From positions 766,001 through 830,000 of the forward strand of contig JAJTWR010000272.1 in assembly GCA_021613335.1 (NCBI GenBank): DNA of 64,000 nucleotides, written 5' to 3'. The notes below the pieces were generated by a model, which saw only the letters and a list, made by a program, of their open reading frames with translations, was not told the DNA's origin and made no database searches. Shown piece after piece: positions 35,738 through 51,709 of this stretch; position 1 is the stretch's first letter; every line of letters begins with the position of its first letter. Position numbers and translations under genes: made by a program. The DNA comes from Whitmania pigra (taxonomy: Eukaryota; Annelida; Clitellata; Hirudinida; Haemopidae).

Positions 35738-36771
35738 CGGTATTTAATAAACGTTTGATTATTGGCTGAATAATTTTATTTGAAATATCGTATAATCAGA
35801 TTTGAAGCAATATTATATTGCAAGCTTATCTTGTCGCATGGTTCGTGGCTTCGGGGCTGTCCAAAACTAGATATGTATCTTGGGCACGCTTTTTATTTTT
35901 ATCAGACTTTAGGTTGAGATTTAGCCCAGCTTCTCATTTTTGGCAAGAAGCCACCCCAACCACCCACGTTGTGAAAGGGACATAGTCAGCTTAATTAACT
36001 CATAACAGTATCTGCGTCAAGCTGTTTCGGTATCAAGGCAATAAGGCTTACCAGTAATAAGTTACAACACCCGATAAATCAACAAGTACTACAACAAAGC
36101 TGTTGGTTCTTTCAAATAGCAGTTACATCATCAAAATATTTTATGAAAATTACTTTCAATATCATTGGTTTTCCAAATCAAAGAAACAAGATTGCTCGAA
36201 ACATACAATCGACGCAAGCCCGATCGCTAACAACCAATGAATTGCTCTTAATTAGTTCCAATTTTAATAACACAATTATACATAAGAGATACTTAAGATG
36301 TCAAAAGTCACTATCATTATCCTTACAAGCGCTAATATGGAATGAGTGTCCTTATTGAGGGCCCCTTAAAAGCTTCAAGTTACATAAGACCTACGTGGTC
36401 AAACAACCAGTTGAGAAACACAAACGTGGCTCGATCATTGTCCGGCGACGGAAGCAAGACCATCACGCCACGCGCGAAACGTTTAGCTCGAACGGAAACA
36501 CAACACAAAAATATCTCGAGAAAATAAAGTACAAAACGAAAAAAAAAATCATCTCTCATCTAGTCGATTCGATTGTCAGGATAAGTCACAAATCATATTG
36601 CAAGCGCCGGTCGTAAGCTGAGCGGCTCCTACGAGGAAAAAGTCGGCAGAAATTAGATCTTAAATGACTCGTACGCAAGATTCTCCCTGTTCCAGCTAGT
36701 TCAACAAGGACGACAAAACCGAGTAGAAAGTTTATAAATCGTCCAACGTCCCTCGTCCGACTGGAGGACGA

Positions 36772-37440
36772 TCACTCGTCATAATACTTCTCTCTCTTGA
36801 GGCAGGCCAGAGCCATCGATGCGATGAGTCCCAGGATCTGAGTTGCAAATGATCAAATGAATAAATATAGAAATATGTATGTAAATATTTCTTTATTTTT
36901 ATTTTTTATTTTATTAGATACAATATATTTAGAAAAATGTATTTAAAGTATTTAGTTGCAATTAATTCCAAGATGCTTGAAATAGCAGAATTGCACATTT
37001 GGCAAGATATTTCTTAAATGCTAGTTTATTATTAATATTATTAGGATTATTATCATTAAAATTTGTATGAAACTGAAAAATTATTGATGAAAAGTATTAA
37101 TTACAATTTCTTATTCTTTAACCAAACTGATTCTGAGCAGCTAGCTAGCTAGCTAGCACCAGGAGCGTTCATAATTTGAACCGTTACGACTAAATCAGGA
37201 CCGAACGAATCGTCATTCATCCTGTAAACGGATTTTAATTAAACAGTTTACCTGCAGCACGGTGATGCAAATGATGAAGATGCCGACAATGTACAGGTTC
37301 TCCTTTATCCTTGTTTTAATTTCAGGCAGGCATCCCTGTGCAAATGTTCGTAATAATTAATGGAAAAAGACCGTGTTTATGTTGTTGTACGAGTGCGACA
37401 CGATTTCGGTTATAGTATTGACACCAACAATTATATTACA

Positions 37441-37471
<31 letters not shown>

Positions 37472-40400
37472 ATAATAATAATAATAATAATAACAACAAG
37501 TTTGATACTAGTCATCATACTGAAATACGGCAGTTGTAATGAATACAATCGCTGGACCTCGACCTCGACCCGACCCGACCCGACCAAAAGAACAAAGAAC
37601 AAAGTGCATCCTAAGTCTTCAAAAGCAAACCTTCTGGTAAAAGTCCTCCGGGTTGTTGGTGCAGGTGGTGTTGTCCACGCAACACTCCCTCGGTACTTTG
37701 TTGTGACCGAGGACCTCCCAGTCGGTGTAGTTGTAAACTCCGCAGCACTTCAGCTACAACAAGAAAGACGACGTGGAATTTGTCATGTCAACTGGTTGGT
37801 TGTGATTAAGATCATGTTACTGATGATGATGATGATGATGATGATGAGGATGATGATGATGATGATGATAACCACATTCACAATGTCACATTTGAGCAGC
37901 TTTTGAACCAACAGGCCAATGCAATTCCTGGCCTCAGCTTAAATCACTGTACATAGCTGCATCTCATTTCAGAGATATTGATGATGGTTTGGTGATGATA
38001 ATGGCTCGTTCATAAAATTATCTGATCTAACAACTTAATGACACCTTGTCAGTGAATCTGTGGAATGCATGCTACTTATACGCCAAACAAAATAGAATTA
38101 CCTATTAAATAATGAAATTATTATAAATTTAATTCAACAGTATAAAAATGATTACTGAAAATATATTTAATTATATTAATTAAAAACTAGTTGAATTAAT
38201 TTGAAAACATTCATATTTTCATATTCCCCCAGAAATGCTTCTAACAACCTACAAAGTGAAGAAGGCAGTCAAGACTGAGTTCAAATTCCACTACCAACGT
38301 ATGTTGTGAGTACTTGTGAGTACGATGTGCTGTTGTGCATCTGCACGTAACTCAAACATTACCACTCACGGAAACATGCCTAGCCATCAATTCCATCCAC
38401 CTACAGACCCAATCAGCTCATCTCTCCATCAACCCATCCATCCATCCATGCAACCATCCATCCATGCAACCATGCAACCATCCATCCATCCATCCATCCA
38501 TCCATCCATCACTCTTTCTAGCAGCAATTCCATCTCATCAAAACAGAGCCAGTTCTTCAGATGAGTAAAACAAACAAATTAAAATTCAAGTCAGCAGAAT
38601 GAAGATGATGATGATGATACATCTTGCATTGGTGGCATGATAGTGCTGCTGTTGCTGATGGTGATTCCAATGCCTTTGAAATCCCAAGATGAGTACATTA
38701 ATCCTTAGAAAAAGTTGAAATTAGTGAATAAATTAGTTGACCGCATCGGGATAGTCTCCTGCGAAAGACCGTTACAGTACTCACAAGAGCATCTATTAGC
38801 ATTTGTCACTTGCAATTGACAACCATACTCATCACAAGTTGCTCTAAAACATTACTAAACATCAATGAACATCAATGAAAGAAAAGTAAGGAGAGAAGAA
38901 GAAAAAGAAACGTCTGCTCAATTTAGCGGCTGCAATTAAAGAATTCAAGGTTGGTTTAGAAGCAGCAGTTAAGGAAGTAACAAAGTAGTTAATTCCAAAC
39001 TGAAATGTTAGTAATAAGGCAAATAATAATAATAATAATTTCACAGAGATTAATAACATTCAATTTTTTATTTCAAACGATTTCTGTAAATAATATATAA
39101 TTATATACGTGTAATATAAACGTATAAAATTCTACAAATACAAAAATATATAAAATATAAACTAGGGAATCATTGTAGATCGTTTCTGTTAACCTACGAT
39201 TTATTTTCCGACTTATATCATAAAAGCGGTTTGGACTGAAACAGAAACTAACCTATTTAAATATTCCAGCTATGGTTTCTGTTCGTCACCGAATACTTAT
39301 TTCTACCTCCTATTTAAGAAATTCCAAAAAAAGTCAGTCAAATATATCTCTGACTTCCCCACCTATCAAGTGTGACGCGATTATAAAAGTGAGTGGGCTT
39401 CTCGGAAAGCATTGGCCGAGCAAATATTTCAGAATCATCAACAGAGAACGTGATGAGTCTCCCAATGAATAATAAAATGAAAGATAATGATTGCAACAGC
39501 CACAGATTATCGTCGAGAAAGCATCCCGATCGAGACTGCAAATTCGCTTCCTCAGTTGCCATCTTGAATCGCAGTCCATTCACGAGAGGGGGACTGCCGA
39601 TGCATCACTCGCTCCCAAGTGCGCAGTAGACGTTCGCACAACAAAGCATTTAGAGTCGTTTAACTGGGAAATAACCTCTATTGCGTAAACGGTCTCGATA
39701 ATTGTCGTGCGACATGTGATCTTCCTCGAGACGAAAACAAAATTCAAGCACTCAAATCACAACATCGACTGCCTTCCATTAATAATCGACCCCGTGCAAC
39801 TTAGTCGGAGAATCCATTTTCACCCCACAGAAGGATATTCATCAGTGACATCCTCAATATTTATGATTAATTATTAGGAATATTTGGAACAGCCACTATG
39901 GATGTGGTACCCAGTGCAATGGCAATGATATGAAGTACGCAACGGTCGACATGAAGACATCCCCATAAAGTCCAAATGCACCCACCTGGGTCTGCACCAT
40001 GGACCATGCGGCCTTGAACCCCTCTTCGTCGTCCGGCTGTTCGTATTTCGCCCTTATTCCATTCTTCAGTTCGTCCCCTATGATGTCCTCGATGTCACCC
40101 TGGTACGTGAAGACCAAAGCTGCGGCCACTATCTCGAGAATGAAGATGATGGCAACCAGGATGAAGTACTGGAATTAAAATTGAATTCTTCAATGGCTGG
40201 TAAAGAATTTTAAAAAAAAAATCATTAATAAATTCTACGATGTTGGTTTATGTGGTTGAATTTTTTAGTCCGAGTCTATTTTGGAGTTAAATTTAGTTGT
40301 TTTTATTTAAATTGTTGACTCTATTTTAGCTATTTCAATTCCTAATTTAAAATTATTGTCAATTATTCATTATTTAACAACTCCTATCTAACATGCAAGT

Positions 40401-41023
40401 TAAAATATAACCGTGTGGTGTCGGTGAAGCATTAAAAAGTTGCAAAATCACCGAAGCCGGATTGTTAAGGCGGAAAAACAAACCGTCACGAGTAGACATC
40501 TGTTTTCCATTATTGCTCCACAGCAGCCAAAGAATCCAATGAGGAGGATGAGCACTCCAGCGATGATGCAGACGACAGTCGCACTCAGGAAATTGAAGGA
40601 TGATGACAGGGAGGCATAAGAACCTTTCGATACTTGGAGCCAAATTCCAGTGCCAAGAATGGCACAACCCAACAGCTGTAAAAATAATAACAAAACTAAA
40701 GTTATTCCCTTTCTCCTCTAAGATAAAAAATGGCTGTCTAAACACACAAAAAACATCACTACAGTTGCCAAATGATAACTGGTAAGTATTCATAAGTTTT
40801 CATGCAGTCCAACAAACAAAATTTTAACTGAATGACATTGTAGCGAGAATTTTTGACTAAAATGTCAATAGAAACTTGCCCAGAATATAACGTTAAAAGT
40901 GAAGAATAGATATTTGACGCAAGAGAACCCTGAAACTGCTCCCTTGCCTTTCCCATATCCTCGGCCACGTCCATAGCCTCTTCCCCTGCCAACCCCGTAG
41001 CCATACCCATCTCCGAAACCCAT
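36772..41023 (-). CDS. Tetraspanin, complete, about 263 aa
   Basis: Exons: 40880-41023, 40484-40675, 39986-40168, 37631-37753, 37252-37335, 36772-36837, total 792 bases in phase. Four membrane helices: [59 protein letters not shown] and [19 protein letters not shown]. The small loop is followed by [16 protein letters not shown]. The large extracellular loop has the diagnostic CCG ([12 protein letters not shown]), then ECCVDNTTC and a final GC before helix 4, giving the tetraspanin Cys pattern (CD63/CD9 type). The cytoplasmic N-terminus is unusual: about 28 residues of repeated G-Y-G-R-G-R-G. Intron 1 uses a GC donor (TGG|GCAAGT). An upstream exon at 41777-41832 may splice to CA|ATG and add an in-frame ATG (MYSA). 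Tetraspanins organise membrane microdomains with integrins and other partners. Confidence 0.93.
37441..37491. repeat. (ACT)n/(AAT)n microsatellite in a tetraspanin intron
   Basis: A compound trinucleotide run between exons 4 and 5 of the tetraspanin. Confidence 0.85.
38429..38513. repeat. (CCAT)n repeat in a tetraspanin intron
   Basis: A tetranucleotide run (ccatccatgcaaccatccat) in the 2.2 kb intron 3. It explains the His/Pro/Ser-rich plus-strand frames seen here. Confidence 0.85.
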
Positions 41024-41776
41024 TGCTGAATTTGCGAATGCCAACCGACTAGTCAAGCTACTTTTGCCGAGGAGAATATTCTCTTAATAACAACGCACGA
41101 TTCCAAACTCCTATATTCTGTGGTATCGAATATTACCACAGCGCTCCTCCAAGAAGAAATTAAACTTCAAATTTGCCGAAGCCCGCAATGCAGTCGCACA
41201 CGAGCCAAGCCGCTAGAAGCTGCAACAAAGCATCAGATATGGAATGTTGCCTTTTGGGAACCATTTAAAATTGTTACTTAAGAAGTTATCCTTACTGCAG
41301 TTTAAAGCGATATAATTTTATTAAATTAAAATTATAAATAATTTAGTTTTAAATGATGTTCGTTTAGTGATAATTGTATTTTATCTTAATATCTTTTACA
41401 TACAAATAATTTATTTCAACTTTTTGGAATTACCAAAATGATATGATGCTGTAATCACGCACCATTATCACGTTTTCAACTCTTGAAACAATTTGAACAA
41501 TCAAAAATCTTTTGGGAGCAGAATATACTTAAATAATAGAAATATTTCCTGCATTTACTTTGAAAACAAGCTTTAAAATAAACGCTTTTCATTTTCATCA
41601 AAAAGATCGTTTTATTTTAGGGCTCACACTTTAGCAAATCATAATTGACATGGTTTTCTAACTCCTGAAAAGGACTGGAGAATGTACTTCAACGATATGG
41701 TACTATTCTATTTTCTCACTATTTTGTCAACAATTTTAACGTAATAATAATAGTAATAATAACTTAATACCAGTAC

Positions 41777-41832
41777 CTGAATACATCGTAGTTTTTACGA
41801 TGCGGGCCTTGATCTCATTGTAGTCCAAATTC
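41777..41832 (-). other. Candidate 5' exon of the tetraspanin
   Basis: Flanked by acceptor TACTTCAG and donor TTCAG|GTACTG. It contains ATG TAT TCA G in a phase that would join CA ATG GGT after the acceptor CGCAAATTCAG just upstream of the tetraspanin ATG at 41021-41023. The start would then be 41784-41786, adding four residues (MYSA). It could equally be untranslated leader. Confidence 0.4.
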
Positions 41833-42309
41833 CTGAAGTAAAACAAAATAAATATATAACAACAAAATTATTAAATTACAAACACAAACATTTAACATAA
41901 GCAACTTTTGATTGTTCAAAGGTTATATAAATCTGAATGTTACAGGAGAGCGTTATATTATTGCTGACATTCCCCAGGTGTCTCAAAATAAACATCTACA
42001 TTAGTTCGGTCTGCACCGATGCAGCCAATTGCACGTTTAAAGAATTATTTGAAACGTACGCCAATACTAATTTTATTTTCCTTAAAATTTAAAATTCAAA
42101 TTACCGAACCTTTTGAGTTTGATTGTGATTTGTTTGTGGGTCCGTTCGACGACTTGAGGTAGAATCAAAATCCTTCAGAGCTTTTCAACTGTTTGTTTTT
42201 ACCTAACAACCTGCAGGTACATTATTACCGTTGCATCACATGTTAACATAAAACTTAAACTCTTTGTTTATATTCAAAAGTAGACATTGACCATTTCTCA
42301 AAAGTACCA
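41833..42309. other. Divergent intergenic region, tetraspanin to BEN-domain gene
   Basis: AT-rich, with a short CT-rich stretch near 42120-42150. It should contain the promoters of both genes. No further coding frame was seen. Confidence 0.45.
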
Positions 42310-44001
42310 ATGAGTATGTCAGTGACAGCTGATCAAGAGAGAGTTAAAACTCTTCTAACAGAGACTATAATTCTTTTGTGCAAGAATGGATTGCATTTCA
42401 AAAACGAGTTCACTGTCGAAGGCTTGATTGGAATAACCATAGATAAAAATGATGTTTTTCTTATAAACATAAAAGAGACAATAAAGCTCAGCAATCATAC
42501 CACTTGTACTCCTATAGATAACTTCAATTTAAAGCAGACCACTAGAAAGAGAAGATATAATTCAATAGCCTCTTCAAATGTTCATAATCTTGAATCAGAC
42601 ATGAGCGACCAAGATCACATCAACAGAAATACAAGCTGTGATGATCTCAGCTCATCGAAATGCTTTTCCAATTCTTCAAATTCTCCTCTCGACGTTTCCG
42701 TCCACCAACAGAACGCTCGCCCGAATCTGCCGACGGTTTGTTCGAGACCGAATTGCAGCAACACCGCTAGGGAAGATTCTGTCAAGCACAACTCTGACAT
42801 ATTGAATCATTCTGACTCCCATAGAGTTCTTCATGTGGCAGATGATCCCAACATTCTAAAGGATTCAGATGTGAAGGATATAAGTTCAACCGGTCCAAAT
42901 TTGATCCAAAACAGACCAAGAGAGTCTCTGAGTCTTCCTCTAGAAGAATCAAAAGCTTATTTAAACAAGAAATCGTCGGATTCACGAGACGAGTGCGACT
43001 CAAATTATTATACGATGAATGTCAAGGAGGAAGTCCACGACGTCGACGAGGTAGAAGACGACAAGTCGCCAAATTCCGCAGTGAATCAAAACAACCTCCA
43101 CACCCAGGGCAATCAACTGGGCTACTCCTGCATAAATTACTCTTTGGTCGACAGCTCAGTGGCTGGGTGTCCTCCAATCAGCCATCAGTCATTCCATCTC
43201 TACCAGAATGCAGAGCAGAATGTAAATGCAAGTTTGATTTGCTTTTAATGTGCCTTAGCAATTTGTAATACATTACATTACTTAGCATGCAAGCATAAAT
43301 GATTAAACATCTGATGTAACTAATTATTAGATTAGTTCTAATTAGGGTTAATTAGTTAATTAATTAGTTCTCAACTTCTTGCAGTTCCCAGACTTCCTGG
43401 TTTTTAAAAGCTAAGAGCCTGTTATACAACTTTAATGTGACCCAATTTTAACTGGATATTAGACGAATTTTTAAACTGAACAAAAATGTGCCCCATCAGG
43501 ATCAACAGGTGGAACTGCTGCCCGGGTCGGGCGTGTACATTTCCATGCGGGCCTACGTCCACCTCAACAAGGAGACTTGGGCCAGGGGCTCCAAGCTGGT
43601 CCGTCGGGTGGTGAGGGAGGTCTTTCCGGACGAGCACATCCTCGCTCGAAGCAGCTGCCTGGGCAGGAGACTCGGTGGATGCCACGTCGGTCTCGATCAC
43701 CACAAAGTTGACACGATAAAGGGTGAGTTGATGGCGACTGAGACGTCAGGAAATGAATTGTGTTTTGCAATGAGGTATATTATTCTATTATTCTTATTAT
43801 ATTATTACATATTATTATATTATTCTTGTTGTAAGTTATTCTGTTTTCGTTCAAGCGTTCGTCCAGCAACGGATGCCGCAGGTTTCCCACACGGAAATTG
43901 TCGCGGCCATCAACGAGTGTTGCAGGGACATCAGAGCCAAGCTTAGGAAAAGTTACTTCAGAAGGTTGCTCTGCCAAGCATATTTAAATCAATCAATGTA
44001 G
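42310..44001 (+). CDS. BEN-domain protein, about 426 aa
   Basis: Exons: 42310-43221, 43500-43722, 43856-44001, total 1281 bases in phase. The C-terminal third (about 305-415) is a BEN domain: VELLPGSGVYISMRAYV, then SKLVRRVVREVFPDEHILA, GGCHVGLDHHKVDTIK and AAINECCRDIRAKLR, matching the family's helical pattern with the conserved L-D-x-x-K-x-x-x-I. BEN domains bind DNA or chromatin proteins and are often repressors. The N-terminal about 50 residues (RVKTLLTETIILLCKNGLHF) form a separate predicted folded segment I do not recognise. The middle is low-complexity, Ser/Asn/Asp-rich and contains VKEEVHDVDE, a possible SUMO site (V-K-E-E). Probable nuclear transcriptional regulator. A poly(A) signal sits at 44082-44087. 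Confidence 0.83.
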
Positions 44002-45181
44002 AATATTTTTGATAGATTATGTGTAAATTAATTTTGAAATGTTTCATCATTGCATAAATTATATTGTGAGTCACTAAGTTGAATAAATGAATTGATAATG
44101 ATTTCAGTGCAAACAACAACGTGATCAAGCCAGTTTGACCAGTTCCTTTGTGGGTACAGCCATACACCTGAAATTCCAAAGATATATTTTTAATATTTTG
44201 TCGTTAACGTTATAAGTTAACAGTCTCTAATCAAAGTTTTGATGTATTGAAGATTGTTTTTGTATCTATTACAATGAATTGATTTAAAATAACTTTTGAT
44301 AAAGTCTGTTGTGGCAAGAAGCCTTTCATTGACATTGCATATTTTGTTCGCAATTATATATTTTTGGTTTCAATTCACCCGGTTTAGAAATACATTTTAA
44401 ACATTTCGCGACGTCAGACGTCTGAAAAAAAACAATATTTTTGCCTCTGCTTCAGATAAGTTGAGTTTTGACGGCTTTCATTGACTTTGAATCCGACATA
44501 CTACAAAAAGTTGCGTGGACGTATTGGCAATACGGTATTGCATATAACAGTCTCGTAAAAAACAATTTTAAATTTAAATTAAATTTTATCTGCTATAGGA
44601 GCGATTGTTTTAACCATCGCCTGCGGATTATATTCGAAGCCCGCGCTGATGGAGTGGTTAGCATCTACTGATCTAATGAGCACATTTAATCAGCGCAATG
44701 TCGTTCACGTCCACTGTCTGCCGCGTGCCTTATCAAGATGCAGGCAATAAATAAATTAGCCCTTTGAACCTTGCCAATCGCGTCGACCCTCGTTAGCTGC
44801 TGGGAGGTGGCTCGGGTTATAGGGGGAACAAGGTTCAGAGGTTTAAAATATGAGAAATTTAGCTTTTCTACCAAAGTGGAAAATAATTTATTTTAATGTT
44901 ATTTAATCCCACAGGTTACGTGCTTTCAGAAATTCATTCAGGCTAGTCGCTTAGGTTTCTTTCAAATAACGGTCATAGCAATAAAACTTAATTAAATTAA
45001 TATTATATAAGTTATTAACATTTCCTATGCGAACCATAAAGTATATCATCTAACTTAATCTGCATATCTACTCCATTTTGGGTTGACATTCACCAAAGTC
45101 ATGTTGAAGTATGAATACCTCTGATTAACCACTAATGGAATTCAATAGTTTTATGTTTCAGCCCCACAGAGCCTCCCACAG
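44002..45181. other. Intergenic region with a dispersed repeat copy
   Basis: 1.2 kb between two plus-strand genes. A locally GC-richer block near 44735-44845 shares the sequence cgggttatagggggaa and a following agg-ttca motif with 49140-49205, suggesting a dispersed repeat. No supported gene. Confidence 0.5.
44082..44087 (+). promoter_or_regulatory. Poly(A) signal AATAAA for the BEN-domain gene
   Basis: 81 bases after the BEN-domain gene stop codon. Confidence 0.45.
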
Positions 45182-45957
45182 ATGATTCCCAACATGTAAG
45201 GTGAGCTCTCTATCGTGCCAATTGTTTTAGATGTATCTTTCGGGTATATGTTGCACTATTAAACTTCTATTAGCCAAGCAAAATTTAAGAATTTAAAATA
45301 TTTAGCAATCAATTCAGGAAGGGAACCATTATCACAGAGGAACAACTGGATTTTCTGCGTACCTCTCTGACGGACATGAAGAATTTAGCCAAACAAATGG
45401 ACAGCTGTTTCGGGGAGGTGACAGCTGTGGTTGCACAACAGGCGAGTTCGTTAATCTTGTTTCACAATTCCATGAATTGGTCGCCTTGCATATCAGAATT
45501 AAATGTGGATCCAGAATAAAATCTTGACTCAATGTGAATTATCTCTGGCTGAGGCTGCCAAAAAGATGAAAAAATCCAAAGAGGTAGCAAAGGAAGCCAT
45601 CAGACAAAAGATGCAGGCAAATAAGGTAATGAATTTTTAACTGAACACAAGCATGAAACACATATCTGAAAAGTTGGTAAATTTCTTAGTGTTCTATCAT
45701 TCATAAATTAATTTTACAAAAAGTGCAAAAGTAAAAGTTGAATTTGTGAGAAAGGTGTTTAAATCAGTTAAGTCAATCCAATGAAGTACTTGCTAAATAT
45801 GCAACTAATTTTCAAGGAAATAGCATTCTCAGGTATAAAAACTAATTTGTTATTTTAGAGAGATTGCTTCTTCAGCACAATAATTACATTAACAATAATT
45901 ACTGGATTTGGGATTTGTTTCGGTTACATCTGGTCGCTCGTAGATCCGGAACAGTAG
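45182..45957 (+). CDS. Small tail-anchored coiled-coil protein, about 115 aa
   Basis: Exons: 45182-45195, 45318-45441, 45515-45625, 45859-45957, total 348 bases in phase. The intron 45442-45514 begins GCGAGT (GC donor) and is only 73 bases long. The protein begins MIPNMKGTIITEEQ. Two heptad-like amphipathic stretches follow (FLRTSLTDMKNLAKQMDSC and LSLAEAAKKMKKSKEVAKEA), then one hydrophobic helix (TIITLTIITGFGICFGYIW) eight residues before the stop. This topology is typical of tail-anchored endoplasmic-reticulum or SNARE-like proteins, but I do not recognise the family. The 14-base first exon is the weakest part; an upstream coding exon is possible. Confidence 0.6.
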
Positions 45958-46251
45958 AATTGCAGCATCTAACTGAAAATGCGATGATGACAGATAATTT
46001 GGTAATTTAGAAATTTGGAGCAAGAAATAGCAGTTTATTTGATGTTGCGGAAGAAAACAAATATCTACCTTGTGAGAAAACTCAAGATTCAGACTTCACT
46101 GTATTGATCAGATCTCATCAAAACATACTCACTTCAATATGAGTGAATGAAGTATTGCTAGTGAAAGAAACAAAATGACAGAAAATTCAAAGCTGGATGC
46201 ATAGATACACTCCTTGACGACAACCACCATCAAGGTCAGATTTTGATTCAA

Positions 46252-47003
46252 TCAAGCTGCAGACAGGTCAGCCTCCTGAACTAACTTCTCCTTGTGGGTG
46301 CCATCACAAAAGGCACGATTTTTTGTCTGCTTGCAGTTGCACAGAAAGTATTCTTTCGTCTCATTAGCCACAAACTTGTGGGACCGAAAATGAGTTCTCG
46401 GATCAGGATTTGAGGCATTCAACTCCTTGTGACTGCCATCACAAAATGGCTGAAATAGAATAGTGTTTCAATTGATTTTGAGGGTGTGATTATGAATTCA
46501 TAAACAACTATTATTAATTCGGTTTTTATATATGTCTAATAAAAAATAAGATCAAACCTGCTTCTTACTGCAACCACAAGTGCACCAACTGTATTGTTTA
46601 TCTTTTTCCAACGCTACTTTAAATGGCACTTTGTCGTAAATTTTCCCCATCGGGAATGAAGTTGTTGAATAAAAGTACGAAAAAATAGTGTTCGTTGATG
46701 GTTTGATCGGCAGTATGTTGGAGCAGGCGACCTTAGAAGCAGAGAATTTGTTCTAATACCAAACACTTTAAAAAATGAATGACTTTAATTTTAAAAACAA
46801 TGCCATTAGTAGCTCCAGTTTAACTAATCAGACTACAGTCATCGTTTCAGTGACTTCTTACAGTTTGTAGAAAAATCTTTTGCGAGACTTCTATATGATA
46901 TAATTCGATTCGAAACTTTCACAGCAAACATAATTTTAAACAAAATAAAATGTGATTGAACATTTTTAAAAACCTGCTTTATTGCCGATGCGATCTTAAA
47001 CAT
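46252..47003 (-). CDS. CISD3: CISD3-type mitochondrial iron-sulfur protein with two CDGSH motifs, about 133 aa
   Basis: Exons: 46974-47003, 46558-46731, 46252-46449, total 402 bases in phase. The N-terminus (MFKIASAIKQ and a Ser/Thr/Tyr-rich stretch) looks like a mitochondrial targeting sequence. Two CDGSH modules follow, each binding one 2Fe-2S cluster with three Cys and one His. Module 1 reads C-T-C-G-C-S-K-K-Q-P-F-C-D-G-S-H, an exact match to the family pattern. Module 2 reads C-N-C-K-Q-T-K-N-R-A-F-C-D-G-T-H, with Ala where Pro is usual. Two modules, a transit peptide and no membrane helix distinguish CISD3 (MiNT) from CISD1/CISD2. Convergent with the tail-anchored gene, 294 bases apart. 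Confidence 0.94.
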
Positions 47004-47611
47004 TTTTTTATAGCTAACGTCTTTCTAGTTAGGTTTTCTCTTCGAAGGTTAAATTTTTATGTTGCCGTTGAATTTTAGTTGCCACCAAAAAACACTGTGT
47101 AAATTTTCTGTGGAATATCGGGAAGCATCGAGAACTTAAACCACTAGTTTTTAATTGTGAATTTTAATTATACCACCCATTCAATTAAATGCTATATTTT
47201 TATTACATGTACATTTTCGGCGGAGAATCCAGCAAAATTCACGACAGTATTAATTTATTTTGTCCCAAAATCTGCTCAGACCCCTGACGTATTTTTAAAA
47301 ATTATCTATAAATAGCCTTTAATATTCCAATATATTATTTTAAAAATGGTTCATTATTCAAGATTCAAATTTGAATGTTTATTTTCGAAAACAAAAAAAA
47401 AAGGATAAAGATATTAACACCGAGAAATATGTATTGTAAAGATGTCAAGAAGTTTCTCATAATAGACAGACAATAAATTCAGCATCAGTTAAATGTTTAC
47501 ATATAATAATTACATATATGTTTTCTAAATATAAAAACATGAACATTTTATGTAAGTTGAGTTAATTTAAAACAATATACATTATTACCATAAGAACGAA
47601 CTTATATGAAT
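47004..47611. other. Intergenic region, CISD3 start to Src-family stop
   Basis: 608 AT-rich bases between two minus-strand genes. It holds the CISD3 promoter and the kinase 3' untranslated region; no individual element could be pinned down. Confidence 0.45.

Positions 47612-51709
<4,098 letters not shown>

Larger units (their letters stand above)
33680..36771. other. 3.1 kb gap with weak coding or transposon-like fragments
   Basis: Mostly AT-rich non-coding DNA between two minus-strand genes. Two stretches stand out and are listed separately (34765-35040 minus, 35531-35737 plus). The rest shows no open frame with splice support, no tRNA and no clear repeat. Confidence 0.5.

Noticed and set aside
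37373..37906. 177-residue plus-strand frame
   Set aside because: Antisense to tetraspanin exon 4 and padded by microsatellites.
38316..38568. His/Pro/Ser-rich small proteins
   Set aside because: Translations of a (CCAT)n repeat in a tetraspanin intron.
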